From positions 312,277-376,276 of the forward strand of contig BCIJ01000001.1 in assembly GCA_001599935.1 (NCBI GenBank): a DNA stretch of 64,000 nt. Direction: 5' to 3'. Position 1 is the stretch's first letter; each line of letters opens with the position of its first letter. The translations under genes were made by a program, and so were the position numbers. Shown one piece after another: positions 30,152-41,948 of the stretch. Source of the DNA: Holtermannia corniformis (lineage: Eukaryota > Basidiomycota > Tremellomycetes > Holtermanniales). Under the pieces are notes generated by a model. The model was not told the origin of the DNA. It was given only the letters and a program-made list of their open reading frames with translations, and made no database searches.

Positions 30152-32980
30152 TCAAGCCATAGCTTCCAGCTCATCCACGTTGATGGGCTTCAAGATATCC
30201 TCCAAACCTAGCTCGACGACGCCCAGCCACCGCCGCATCTCATCAACAGTCTGCTCGAGCTCCCTGTATACGTCTTCAGAGCTGTTCAGCCGTCCTAGAT
30301 CCAGTGGTCGGATTGGCGGGCCCATGCGGAAGGAAGGTGAAGGCGGTTGGATATTGACAGCGGCTGATGGCGGAGGGTTTGGGAGCGACTGCGTTGACGC
30401 CTTTTGGCCGATGAAGGATGGTGTGGCAGGCGCGAGGTTGGGCAGGGATGAGAGTGGCGAGGGGATGGGTGCGAAAAAGCGTTGGTTCTGAGTCATTGTG
30501 GACGGCGAGGGCGGGAGTAGATCGGCGACGTCTGGCACCGCTGGCGCTAGTTGCGTCTGGGAATAGTCAGCACGTAGGAGCCAAGCAGTCAGCACGTCGA
30601 CTGACCTTGAGAGCATCCTTGAGGCCAAGTCCTCCACCACGAGCCGGTATATGACCACCGGCAATCGGATACTCTCCATCTGCCCGACTGCCACTTCGTG
30701 TCCGCATCATTGCCATCCCAGTGGCGAGCATGGGCGTCGTCCGTCCGTTACTTGCAGTACCCGCTTGCGACGGGCCTGTAGGGCTCAGAGGGTAGGTGTC
30801 GCTGCGTTCCATGACAGCGTTGACCGACGCTTGTCGCATCATGCCGGGCCGGGGGTGCAGACCACCACCACGGGGCGGCGACTCGGCAGGTCCCGGGACA
30901 GTCGGTGCAGCCGAGTGCATACGGTTGAGCGACGGAGCGCCAGTCCGCGAAGGTGCAAACGGTCGGTTTGGTGGCTCGAGACCCAAGCTAAAGCTGGCCA
31001 TTGACGCATTCGCCTCGTCTCGGAATGCACGCAGTCCGCCACCGTTACTGCCCACCCCCGGTTCATCTCGCGCCGCAGAATTCGACGGTCTTCTCAGTCC
31101 GGGCGCGTGTTGTGGCGATTCCAAGCCCGTCGAGTCGACCGATGCTTTGCGCGGCCCAGGCATTCTCCGGGACGCAGTTGGCGAGCTCATCACCTGATGA
31201 CCAGGAACCGGCGTTGCCTGTTGTGATTCTGGTCCTGATGTCGCAGCGCTCAAACCAGCGCTACCCGTCGTATTCTGCGAAAAGGTAGCAGCCGATGGGA
31301 TCGAGATTGGTTGCAGGCCCTTGGAATCACGAACATCTCGATAGGTTGAGCCACCGCGCGATGGCGAGTCACGCGCAAAGTCGGTGCGCTTGATCGTACG
31401 TGGGTCGTACTCGTCTGCGTCCGAGTCGAGATCGGTGGTGCGCAGCGCGAGGTTGCTGAAGCTGCCCTGTGGTTGCTCTGAATGTGACCGGAATGGGTCC
31501 GGCTCATCCGAAGCTTCGTCGTGGAAGAGTCGCCGCAGCGACTGAGGTGCATTGACGCCGCTCGCAGGCGGTTGCAAGTTGGCGAGTGCTGAGGTCACCC
31601 TCAGCTATGTGTCGCTTCCGAGTCTACCTGCTTACCAGACTCGTCGAGGTCCGGGTCAGTTGGCGGGAACATACCGGATCGCATGGTCTGTACTACGTCA
31701 GTTTCATGCCGACGGTCACCAACATACGCACGTTGAATTGCCATTCGTCATTCTGCATCCCGAACGAGTCGTCGCCATCGTCATCATAGCCCTCATCGGC
31801 ACCTACACCGGGCGCAAGCGACATGCGCTGCCCACCGCTCTCCTTCCAGTGATCGTACTTGACGAGGAGCTCGTTGAGATGGTGCAGTGGGGTTTTTGCG
31901 CTCTGCTTGATCCACTTTGTCCGAGACAACTCTTCCGCAGGAAGGCGCTGTGTCGTCAGCATGTTGGAACAAACCCGGCTCAAGACACACATCCGCTGGC
32001 TCCTCGTTCAGGCATCCGACGACAAAGTCGCGCATCTCTCGGCTCCAGTTGCCGCCCTCGAGTCTTGGTGCTCGACTTTTCGGGATGACCATGATCGCGT
32101 GTCCTGCGGGCTGCCCACTCAGAGGTGGTTCGCCGTGCGCCATCTCGAGCGTAGTGATGCCCAACGACCAAATATCGGCTTTCGAGTCGTACAGCCGACC
32201 TTCAGTGATGACTTCGGGAGCCATCCAGTAGGGTGTTCCCACCAGAGTCGACCGCTTGCCGGACGCCGAGGGCAGCAGGGCCGATACGCCAAAGTCGCAG
32301 AGCAGCACGCGATTCGGTTGAGACGTCAGGAGGATGTTTGCGGCTGTTCCACTGTCAGCACTCGACAGTTCTACTCTGACGAACACACCTTTGAGATCTC
32401 GATGGATCACGCCGTTCTTGTGCAGAAAAGCAAGCGCAATGAGAACCTCGCGGACGATCAAGCAGACTTGCAATTCGGTGAGTGGTTGCGCACGGGACTG
32501 AGCATCGTCAGTAGAGGGAGAGATCACGATTGAAGGACTGACCAGTGTGCGTATGCTCCCACCCTCGGCATACTCCATGACGATCCAGACCCGCGGGCCT
32601 TCGGTCCAGCACCCATAGTACTTGATTACGTTTGGCACGCCATAGCCTCCCCCACCGCTCCCCTTTTCACTCTGGCCCAGCATGAGCTGTTGCAGTAGAG
32701 AGACTTCTTTCTGAATGTCGCCGACATCATCATCGGCCGTGTCGAGGTTGATGATCTTGAGTGCCACGATATGACCTGTTTGGATGTGCTTGCCCTGGTA
32801 GACGGCTCCGTATGCACCCTTTCCTACAATCTGGAGTTTCTAGAGCAGAGGTCAGCCACGCCCACGCTCGGCAGCAGCACTTGCCTCATAGATCCTCTCT
32901 GGGTTGATATCCTTTGGCTGGGCAACGAGGGAATTGACATAGGCCAGCTCGCGCGTGTTGATCACTGTCTGCGGTGCCAT
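30152..32980 (-). CDS. STE20/GCK-family kinase, Nak1/Kic1-like (RAM pathway)
   Basis: The N-terminal kinase domain starts after a 30-residue leader: LQIVGKGAYGAVYQGK (P-loop), ALKI Lys, IVMEYAEGGSIRTLV, VIHRDLK, LLCDFGVSALL, STLVGTPYWMAPEVI and WSLGITTLEMAHGEPPL. This is followed by LNELLVKYDHW and a long disordered Ser/Pro-rich region. The C-terminal helical segment (EDVYRELEQTVDEMRRWLGV) probably binds a partner such as the Mo25/Hym1 scaffold. The family drives polarity and septation in fungi. The first intron (32840-32884) is of GC-AG type, GAG|GCAAGT, between INPERIYE and KLQIVGKG. It is transcribed divergently from the dihydroorotate dehydrogenase gene. Confidence 0.93.
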
Positions 32981-33404
32981 CTCGCCCTCGCCGAGCGTGA
33001 ACAGTGCAAGCAAGATGCAGCAACAGGTTCGAGCTCGTCGCTATTCTCGTGTTGCTTTCTTGGCGCCGCGTTGTGCACCGTACGCACGACCGGTTCGGTG
33101 TATCGTGTTGCGTTTTGTGACAGGGTCGTTATACTGCGTCTCTCAGACCATCACTGCCTCCCCTGAGCCGCTAGAGAACGTGCACGAGTCGTTGAGAGCG
33201 ATTGTCGTCAGGTCAAAGTGGGCAGGAGGAGGAGGGCAAACCATCTTCTTGGACGATTTACTACTGTCGAGATTGACGACAAGAGTGTCCATCCTTCTCT
33301 CTTCATCCCACCAGGCATACAATCTCAAAAGGTGCAGCCGAGAGCGTCGAGGTGGGTGTGTACATCGATGCAGATGCAGCGGCAAGCTGATCTCGCAAGT
33401 GAGC
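32981..33404. promoter_or_regulatory. Divergent promoter region, kinase / dihydroorotate dehydrogenase
   Basis: 424 bp between the two ATGs. The plus strand is open in the DHODH frame for much of this stretch, but it lacks a presequence-like start before 33405. No separate gene is supported. Confidence 0.45.
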
Positions 33405-35468
33405 ATGCCCTCGAGCCGTCTTTTCACCTCTGTCCAAACGTCGGCTCTCGCTGCCTCTGCCCGTCGACTGCAGCATGTAGCACCGCCAGCTCAAGCTCGG
33501 TTCGCATCATCCAAGGCAGCTCCCTCACTGCCGCGCCGTATCCTCAGTAGCACCATCCTCCTCGTCTCCGGCGCCGTGCTCGCAACCTACTACTATGACG
33601 CCAACTCGTTGCTGCATGAGCACGTCGTCATGCCGCTCGTTCGCTACGTTGCTGATCCGGAAGAGGGCCATCAACTAGCTGTCAGAATGCTCGCTATGGG
33701 TGCTTGGGCCAGGCCACGGGATATGGACGAGGATGGGACGGAACTGGGTGCACAGGCAAGTCGGCAGGTTGTTGCTGGCATCCAAGCTGACTGTGTTCAG
33801 ATCTGGGACAAGCAACTCAAGAACCCTGTCGGGCTCGCTGCTGGCTTTGACAAGGATGCGTTGGCTATCGATGGTGAGAGAATGAGGGATGACACCGCTC
33901 GGCAGCTTACGCCGATTCGTAGGCCTCTTTGACCTCGGGTTCGGCTATGTCGAGATCGGTAGTGTCACTCCTGAAGCCCAGGTCAGTGTTGTGGAAGCCT
34001 ACCGCCAGCATGCTCATGCGTACACAGCCAGGTAACCCTAAACCGCGCTTCTTCCGGCTCGAGGAGGACCAAGCGGCCATCAACCGCTACGGCTTCAATT
34101 CACTTGGACACCGCCAAGCTCTGTACCGACTGCAAGCCCGGATCCGAGACTATGCCTTTTCACACCCATCCGAGTTTCCCAACCCACTTCCACTGATCCC
34201 GCTTCCTCCACCGGGTGTTCCTCGTTCACTCCGCCCGGGCCAGCTCCTCGGCGTCAACCTAGGCAAGAACAAGGCGTCGGCCGCCGACTCGAATGAAGAC
34301 TATATCCAGGGGGTGCGGCTGCTCGGGCCGTATGCCGACGTTCTCGTCGTCAATGTCTCATCACCCAACACTCCTGGACTGCGCGGCCTGCAGGGCAAAG
34401 ACTTTCTCGGCCGGCTTTTGCGTGAAGTCGTCGAGGAGCGGGACAAGCTCAAGGTCGCGGCCGACATGAGGCCAAAGGTCGTGGTCAAGGTCGCTCCCGA
34501 CCTCGACCCGGACGAGTTGGCAGACGTCGCGCAAGCGGTACGAGCTAGCGGTGTTGAGGGCGTCATCATCAGCAACACGACCATCAAGCGGAACGAGCTC
34601 AACCTGCAGTCGGGTGAGTGCGTCAGGCGTCGAAGAAGCCAAGCTGATCTCTGCAGCGAACGCTTCGCAAGTCGGCGGCCTGTCCGGAGCGCCCCTGTTC
34701 CCGCACTCGCTCGCTGCGCTCAAGATCCTGCGCCACAACCTCCCACCATCAATTCCCATCATCGGCTGCGGCGGCATCACCTCTGGCGCCGATGCACTCG
34801 AGATGGCGCGCGCCGGCGCCTCTTTCGTCCAGCTCTACACGGCTTTCGGGTACCGCGGCGTCGGCTGTGCCCGTGGCATCAAAGACGAGATCTCTGAGCA
34901 GCTGCAAGACAAGACGTGGAAGAGCCAAGTTGGCGCCGAGGCGGGCGAATGGGTCGATACGTTTGCCAGAGTTGAGACCGAGCTCAAGCGCGAGGCGGCG
35001 AGCCTGGCGGACGTTTTGAGCAAGTTGAAAGACGCTGAACGGGCGCAGAGCGGCAAGGAGGCTGGTCGGGTTGAAGGTGGTGCGCGGGATTTGGTGCGTG
35101 CGGCAGAGCAGGCATTGGGTCTGCCGGCTTCACAATGGTCTGGTTCGTCTGTCGAGGCGGCTCGGGATGCTACGCCAGCCATTGCTGCGCCTGCACACAC
35201 ATCCGCACCCCCACCAGTCGCGAACACGGCTTGGTCGCCGCCAGACGTACTGGCGGCTCTGGAAGCCGGTCCATCACCAGCAGCCGCGACCGCGACGCAC
35301 TCGACAGCTCAGCAAAACCCGCTCGTCGAACCGCCAGCCAACGCAACGCTGAGCGACGCGCTGCAACCCATCGTCGTGCCCGTCTCAGCCCCGGTCACGT
35401 CTCTCGACACTCCCCTCCAGCCAACCTGGAGCAAAGAGGTGCGCGAAGGGTCCCGACGATTCGTCTAG
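33405..35468 (+). CDS. URA9: Dihydroorotate dehydrogenase (quinone), class II, mitochondrial
   Basis: Fourth step of pyrimidine synthesis, at the inner membrane. An Arg/Ser/Ala presequence (to about residue 40) precedes the single helix [19 protein letters not shown] and the class-II N-terminal domain. Catalytic-domain blocks are [70 protein letters not shown] (with the class-II Ser base), [15 protein letters not shown] and [13 protein letters not shown]. The intron at 33756-33800 is GC-AG (CAG|GCAAGT) and has no stop, so retention would insert 15 residues. After the normal end ([14 protein letters not shown]) the frame runs about 180 residues further as a helical then Ala/Pro-rich tail, unusual for the family. 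It stops 10 bp before the convergent gene. Confidence 0.95.
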
Positions 35469-35478
35469 GTCTATGCAT

Positions 35479-36340
35479 CTACATGTCATCCGCAACCTCG
35501 TCTGCCATCTTGAGCCTCGCCTGCTTGGCTTCAGCTTCACTAGCGACTTTCAAATGCGTGACGTCGGCCCAGCTCGTGACAGTGCCCGTCAGCATCTCTT
35601 GCTCCCCCAGAGTCGCGCCCGGCTCGATCCAGATGTCGACTTGAGAGATTGAAGTGTTCCAGCATGAACTGAGCGGGAATTTGACATTATCGCTCGCGCC
35701 GAACCGGAACGGGCCATTGGGCATCAACAGCATCTGTACGAATGCGTGGATCATGGCGCCATGGGACGCGACGAGCACGGTCCAGGTTATCTCGGGCGAG
35801 GAGACGAGAGGGTTGATGATCGAGTATTTGAGGAACCGGATCGCACGCTGTTGCATCCTGTGTCGTGTCAGCAGCTACAGTAGCCGGCCACAGCAGCACC
35901 AACGCACGCGTTACCCGTCTCCATCGTCTCGAGCACCGCTTTCCGATCGCCCGAGTCTTTAGACCACCGCTTGCCCGTCAGCACGCCCATGTCGCGCTCG
36001 CGCAGGTCTTGGCTCAGCTCGAGCTTGATCCCAGGATGGAAGCGTAGCACGGCGAGGGCCGTCTGTGGCTCGTCAGCCCAGTTTCTGCTTCGCTGGACGC
36101 AGACCCACATCTCTCGCCCTCTCTGAATCTGATGAATACGCGGCATCGAACGAGACATGCTTGAGAGCGTCGCCGAGGAGCTGGGCTTGATGTCGGCCCT
36201 TTGCGTTCAACGGGGTATCGAGGTGGCCTTGGATGATGCCGTTGACGTTACTGTTCTCCAGTGTTAGCTCTGGTTATCGAGAGAAAGGGGACACACCAGT
36301 CTGTTTGACCGTGTCGAACGATGTAGAGCTTGACGGGCAT
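35479..36340 (-). CDS. Histidine phosphatase (phosphoglycerate mutase-like) family protein
   Basis: The start at 36340 gives MPVKLYIVRHGQTDCNVNG, spliced over a short intron. It carries the catalytic RHG at residues 9-11, then GHLDTPLNAKGRHQAQLLGDAL and the aspartate/serine block FDAAYSSDSERA. Further on are the acid residue in LRERDMGVLTGKRW and the second catalytic His in WTVLVASHGAMIHAFVQML. The C-terminal part (VDIWIEPGATLGEQEMLTG) is typical of small fungal phosphatases of this branch. The substrate is not predictable. A stop at 35479 lies 10 bp from the end of the dihydroorotate dehydrogenase gene. Confidence 0.88.
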
Positions 36341-36671
36341 CGTTGTCGCGCGCAGCTCGAGCTACAAGGTCATTTGTTATCCTGCTCCGACGATGCCTTC
36401 CTCGAAGTTTGGATGCAAAGGACGGTGCGGAGAGGACGGTGGTGTTGAAAGTCAATGTGCGGTGGTCTGCTGCAGTGGAGGTGACATCATTACGAGCTCG
36501 GGAGGAAGTCAAGTGTACAGTAAACTGCTGGCTAGAATATACACCATGCATGCATCCTTGATTGCTTTGACTGCCCACACGTTTGTACGAATCTGATAGC
36601 CTAGCCTAGCCTAACCGGATCCCAAGCGCCAACCCCGCCAAGAAGCTCGCGCGCTCTGTGCGATGGTCGGA
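36341..36671. other. Intergenic stretch between two minus-strand genes
   Basis: 330 bp, presumably the promoter of the histidine phosphatase gene and the 3' end of the FUN14 gene. A short direct repeat (GCCTAGCCTAGCCTAAC) lies near 36600. No gene supported. Confidence 0.4.
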
Positions 36672-37398
36672 TCAGCTCAACTCGGCACCTGCCGCAGCAC
36701 GACTCGACTCACGCTGAAAGTTGGCCGTCAAAAAGTCGACAAACCAGGCGTACAGCCTGACGGCGCTGTTCTTGCCTTGGGTCGAGGCCGAGACGGAGGA
36801 TGAGGATGTGCCGAACGCGGCGTCGTACTTCTGCGAGAGCCGGGCCCAGTCGACCGACACGAGTGATTTCGACGACATGTACTGTCGCGCGTAAGCAGCT
36901 GAGATGAAGGAAGTCTATACTGACTTGGAGGAGGACGAAGACGCCACCGAGGAGAAAGGCGATCGCACGTAGACCCTTTTTGAGGAAGACGCCGCTGCAG
37001 ACACCGCACACTGCACCAAAGCTGAGCTGGTACAGGTTCAACATTGATTCCGGCGGCGGGTTCCCACTGCCCACGGTCGGTCCCGAGCGTGCATCGTTGG
37101 TCTGCAGCGGGTTGGCGACCTCGCAGTAGACGGTATTGGACGGTTTCAGCACATTGTACGTCGCCCACGACACGCCGAGTCCTACGCCGGCCATGAGGAT
37201 GCCTCGTGAGGGCAGCTGGAAGCGCTTTGCCTGTGCGACGCGTGAGAGCACATAGGACCCTGCCGGGGGAGTACGCGTGTGCGATCGGAGGGGTGCGGAC
37301 GGGGTTGATGGGGGGAGAAAGTGGAAGCCGCGGCGGAGGGTGGCCTTGGGAGCTGTTGCTGGTAGCAGGGTGTGTAGGAGGGGAGCGCGGAATGACAT
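36672..37398 (-). CDS. FUN14-family mitochondrial membrane protein
   Basis: The Arg/Pro/Thr-rich leader (MSFRAPLLHTLLPATAPKAT) suggests mitochondrial import. A helix near GILMAGVGLGVSWATYNVL precedes the FUN14 domain: LNLYQLSFGAVCGVCSGVFLKKG and RAIAFLLGGVFVLLQ, then after a short intron YMSSKSLVSVDW, and a last helix RLYAWFVDFLTANFQ. FUN14/FUNDC1 proteins sit in the outer membrane and in animals act in mitophagy and lipid handling. The fungal role is less clear. Order and spacing of the helices fit the family. Confidence 0.88.
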
Positions 37399-37685
37399 TG
37401 TAAGAGGCAGGGGGATGGTACGGGTTGGACGACTGCAGCTCGGTCGATGACGGCGGCGACGATTGCCACCCGGCCGAACGATTGTGTCACGTACACGTCA
37501 TTACTTGAGCCACGCAAAACCCCTGCCTCCACGCGACTGACTTTACGTTTGTTTGGTTCCGGTAGATTGTCGATCAGCATGCTCAGTCTGGACATGACCG
37601 CAGCCGCAGAGCCGGGAGATTACTGATCCCGCAGCTCCACGGTAGGACCGCTAGCGCACAGAAGCGCCTAGATACAACAAGCATC

Positions 37686-38193
37686 ATGCACACCACGCAA
37701 CCTAGAGCAGGACCTTCAACCCCGCCAAAGTCACGCAATGCAGCAACTGCGTCCCCCCCGATCACACCGGTAACACCACTCCGACGTCTCAACTTCACCT
37801 CGAGCAATGGTATCCTCACGCCCAGGAGGACGCTGACTGCAGTCAAGGCGGTCAGTGCCAAGCAGCGCGAGAAGCGCAAGAGTCTCTGGGCGGGTGTCGA
37901 CGCGCTCGAGCAGTCGATGCTGCAGCTCAGTGTGGGACAGGTGCAAGCGCGAAATCACATCAGCCAGACAACGTACGTTTTGCGGAGAAAACTCGGTTCG
38001 GGATTCGTCTGTGCTGACGACCCCTCTTGATCAGTCACACTGCCTCTCGGTCGACAAGTCAAGACAACCTCGAACAGTCCTTGTACGCTCCTCGGCACCA
38101 TAGGCTATAGGCACTCACTAATAGTTCTATAGCAACATTGATAATAGGGGTGACTTGCAGACACCAGCCGACGATTACATCCTTTCGTTGTAG
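37686..38193 (+). CDS. Small Ser/Thr-Pro-rich protein of unknown function, about 134 aa
   Basis: The ATG at 37686 begins an unstructured N-terminus with several TP/SP sites (PSTPPKSRN, ASPPITPVTPLRRLNFTSSN, ILTPRRT), which resemble cyclin-dependent-kinase substrate sites. A helical block EKRKSLWAGVDALEQSMLQL follows. Two introns (donors at 37973 and about 38082) join in phase to the acidic C-terminus NIDNRGDLQTPADDYILSL, stop 38191-38193. No domain is recognised. A cell-cycle-regulated factor is a guess from the TP sites only. Confidence 0.55.
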
Positions 38194-38215
38194 GTTTGCG
38201 ATCGCTTCACCAGAG

Positions 38216-39920
38216 ATGGCCACTAATGTTCCTCACCGTAGTTCACCTACCAGACCCATCGCAGACTCACCGGACAGCACCGACTCGGACGAAGCGCCCA
38301 TCCGCCGATTCGGGACATACAGAGGGCGCATCATCGAATCAAACTCAAACGACGAGTCCATCCACGCCCCTATTGACGGGCACGAGTCCGAGGAAGAACT
38401 CGATGGAGAATTTCATGAGAACACGGAAGATGAGGGTCTGGCTGCAATCATACCGGCTCTACAGATCGCCGAGTCCAACTCGAATACGGACGAGGAAGAG
38501 GCGATTGTGGTGCGGCCGCCGCGGCATCGACGACCGAGGATCGTTGCATCCGATGACGAGGATGAGGGCGTTACGAGTCCTCGGCTTAGCACAAACATGG
38601 CCACGAGATACGACTCGAGCTCAGAAGAAGACCAAGAGCCAAAGCGGTCAGCCCCAAAGCTGAACGCAAACCAAGTCATCATCATCAGCGACGACGAGAG
38701 CCAAGATGAATCAGCGAACAACGTTCCAGGTTATATCATCAGCTATTCTCCCTCGCCCCCCGCCCGACCGATCAGTCTTCCACAACCGCCATCACCGGCA
38801 CCAACGCCTCGCAACCAGGCTCCCAAACCGCGCCGCGGCGCGAAAAAGGCATGGGCAAGCGAGCGTGCTCGGATCGCATCCGAGCTGTTCGCCGAGCTCG
38901 ATGCTGCTTGCTTTCAGGGCAGACTGACCGAGGTCGGGACGACGCTCGAGTGGAGCAAGAGGCTGTTGACGACGGCGGGCACGGCCAGTCATTCGCGGTG
39001 AGTCGCACGCTGGAGGCGGACGATAGAGGTTTGACAGGTAGGAAACGCGATGTGGACGGTAATTACACGCATACCGCCAAGATCCTGCTGTCTGAAAAGG
39101 TGTTGGACGAAGAGGGTTCGTCTTGCAGCGCATGGGTGATAGAATGCAGCTGACACTACACAGAGAAGATCCTGAGCACTGTCGCGCACGAAATGTGTCA
39201 CTGTGAGCCATCTCTGCTCTCGCTATCGACTGGAGCTGATGCGCAAAGTGGCCGCGTTCATCATCAGCGATGAGCGCTCGAACCCGCATGGGAGAGTCTT
39301 CCGCAGCTGGTTAGTCCCCTAGACAGCCCACCGACGGAGCTAAAGCCGCGACACAAGGGGTCGACGTGTGATGCGCGCGAGACCAGACATTGAAGTCACG
39401 GTGAGTTGAACGACCATCATGCGCATGTTGGGTTACTAACACTAGCGTAGACCAAGCACGACTATGAGATCGCGTACAAGTTTAGCTGGCGGTGTGTTGA
39501 TGAGCAATGTGGCAAGATGTACGTGCTGCCCCGTTGACGATGGAGAATGTGGGAGTTGCTGACGTCCGTGCAGCTACAAGCGACAATCCAAGTGTAAGAA
39601 GACATGGAATGATGGATGTTGACTGACGTATATAGCGATCGACGTAAACAGACATGCCTGCGGGGCATGCCGGGGCAAGCTTGAGCCCATGTTCGCTACG
39701 AAAGCTGCCAGTCCTTTCCAAGGTTCGTGTTGTATATGCTCCATACCCGATTCTCACGTCCGCAGACTACCTCAAAGCCAACATGGCGCATGCCAAGCAA
39801 GCGCTACCAGGCGCTTCGCACGGAGACGTCATGCGCGAGCTATCGGCGCGATGGAAAGCCGGTGGCGTCGACCACGATACGTACTGGGCCGAACGAGCGG
39901 CAGCCGCGCGGTCAATGTGA
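38216..39920 (+). CDS. SprT-like metalloprotease, GCNA/ACRC-type
   Basis: The N-terminal 220 residues are acidic and Ser-rich with SUMO-interaction-like patches (VIIISDDESQDE, AIVVRPP, RIVASDDEDEG), as in germ cell nuclear antigen proteins. The SprT domain follows: IASELFAELDAACFQGRL, NYTHTAKILLSEKVL, and the zinc-protease motif HEMCH in STVAHEMCH. After short introns come AFIISDERSNPHG, KHDYEIAYKFSWRCVDEQCGK and a Cys-rich zinc ribbon HACGACRGKLEPM. The tail is an HMG-like block (FQDYLKANMAHAKQALP). This family removes DNA-protein crosslinks, so a genome-maintenance role is expected. It ends 18 bp from the convergent esterase. Confidence 0.87.
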
Positions 39921-39938
39921 CGCATACGTACGTATGCA

Positions 39939-41011
39939 TCACAAGTATTCTGCTAGAAAGTCTCGTAGACCCTGGGCACGCGGCCACCAGCCCTCATCCT
40001 CATCATATGCGTGTCCCTGACCCTTTTCTTCGTGTACGACAACGGCGGATTTACCATTGGCCGCTTTTTGAAGCGCAGTGACGAGTTCGTCGAACGGATT
40101 GACGGCATCGTCTTCAGGATCGTATGTGATGTAGACAGGCGGAAGGGTTTTCTGCGGTTCGAGACGTGCTAGTCGTTGGGGTATGGAGTACAGCTCGGCC
40201 TGTGCCGGGATCGACGTGTCAAAGCCGTAACGCTCGGATCGAGGTCGTTGCGTCGCGGGCGGAAGGAGGAGCGAGGCTAGAATGCCATGTTGCAGCATGT
40301 AACCGTACAGACAGGACCTTGCTGACCCCGGGGCGGAAGACGTGGACGTTGGGTCTGCCGGGTTCAAGTGGGGAAGAGCTTGCTCATCGGTCACCCTGCC
40401 GCAGTCAGCGCACACTCTGCCAAGACTTTGCTCGCTCACGCCTCCTTGAGCCATGATGGTCGACTTTGTTTCGTCGTCCAGAACGGATCGACAAGGTTGG
40501 TGATGGGATAGTACGGTGCGAGGCACTTGATCGCAATCGATGATTCGCCAGCGTACACGCCACTCGACGGATCGGCAGGAAGTCCCGCAACGAGCGCCAG
40601 GTAGCCACCGGCCGAGCCGCCAGAGACTGCTATCCGGCCCGTGTCGATGGTCGTGCCAGTCTTTGCCAACTCGGATCGGAACGTGTCGCTTTGGATATAG
40701 GCGAACAGTGTTGACACATCGTCCAGGATGTCCGGCAGAGCCGTCTGCGGTGCGAGGCGATAGTCGGGTGTGAGCACCGCTATCGGCTCCAGACCGGCCG
40801 TAGGTGTGGGCGGATCCGCAAGCTGCTTGAAGTGTAAAGGTAGGTTGACTTTGGATCCTTGCAGCAGACCGCCGCCATGGAACCATATGAGCAGTGGGTG
40901 TCCTTTGACATTGCTTGGCGCTGCTGAAGGAATGTAGAGGTCAAACGTGAGCTCAACACCAGCTACCTTGCGATAGGTGAAGGTACCCGAAGCTGGGACT
41001 GAGCTCGGCAT
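39939..41011 (-). CDS. Alpha/beta-hydrolase, hormone-sensitive-lipase-type esterase
   Basis: The start at 41011 (MPSSVPASGTFTYRKV) leads into ELTFDLYIP, the oxyanion-hole motif PLLIWFHGGGLLQGSK, VLTPDYRLAPQTALPD and the nucleophile elbow IAVSGGSAGGYLAL. Downstream blocks are LAPYYPITNLVDPFW, a cap segment, PVYITYDPEDDAVNPFDE with the acid residue and GQGHAYDEDEGWW with the catalytic His. All triad elements are present. No signal peptide is seen, so it is probably cytosolic. The substrate is unknown. Confidence 0.88.
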
Positions 41012-41948
41012 GGTCGTGAGCGAGTCAGAACACCGATGCACACGTTTGGCTAGCAATCTGCTATGCGATTGCTAGAGGTTGCTTCGCAGCCGCCCACAAC
41101 CGTGCCCGCCGCCGATCGCGGCCAGTTGTTGAGCATCCCCATGCCATCCAAGCTCTGCCCCCGAGTGCAACCTTGACTGCGTCAATTGCTCGTGTGAATC
41201 CATTGTCAGCAATCGACACCACCAACGTCACTTGCCAAGTCAGCTGTCCGGGTAAAGTGTGGGGAACGATCGCGTACCATGCGGTAACGAGCAGAACGCG
41301 TGGGGCAACAAACGAGCAACGTCTCGCACTGCGCACGGCCGGGACTTGAAGCATCGGACGCGGTGAGACCGAATGCCGGCGTTTGCGGCCACGATGCAGA
41401 CAAGTTCCGCCCGAAGTCTACGAATGTTCAAGCGCGAAGCCCTGCCCCTCAGTCGCCCCTTGGGCCTCCAACCGGCGGGACGTGCTGCGTGTCTGCCAGC
41501 AAACCCTGGAATGCCGTCTTTGCTTCCGGCAACTCGCTCTAACCGGCAGGGCTGAACGCCACCGTGTGATCAGCTGTTGGCAATTGCTTCACACATGGGT
41601 CGAGTTGCCGCCACGCGCAAGCTATTTCGGGTATTTTTGCGCCAAGCGGCGAGCCCAGCCGGTCCCGCAGGAGAAGTCATGCAGTCCCCGCGGGTCTCGC
41701 CAGGTCCGCACTGTGCCAGGCCCGGCCCCGGTCTGTCGTTCGCAAAGCCAAAGCCAAACGATCGGGAAAGGTATAAAGTCTGGTCAACTGACAGGCCCAA
41801 CCCTCCACCCTTCCAGATCACAACCCGTGACTGTCAACACTGGTACGTACCAGCGTCTTGGGACGTTGCCACCCGACTTACATCCGCCTTCAGCTGCATC
41901 CATTCATCCACATCCCTTTCATTTCTGCATCCTATCAATCGCGCCAAC
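41012..41948. promoter_or_regulatory. Long divergent promoter region of the glucose transporter
   Basis: The largest intergenic gap in the window, 937 bp. TATAAA lies at 41772-41777, 177 bp before the transporter ATG. A Mig1/CreA-like CCCCGC lies at 41686-41691, and other C-rich runs occur at 41440-41720. Open frames in it look like noise. Regulation by a glucose repressor is inference. Confidence 0.45.
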
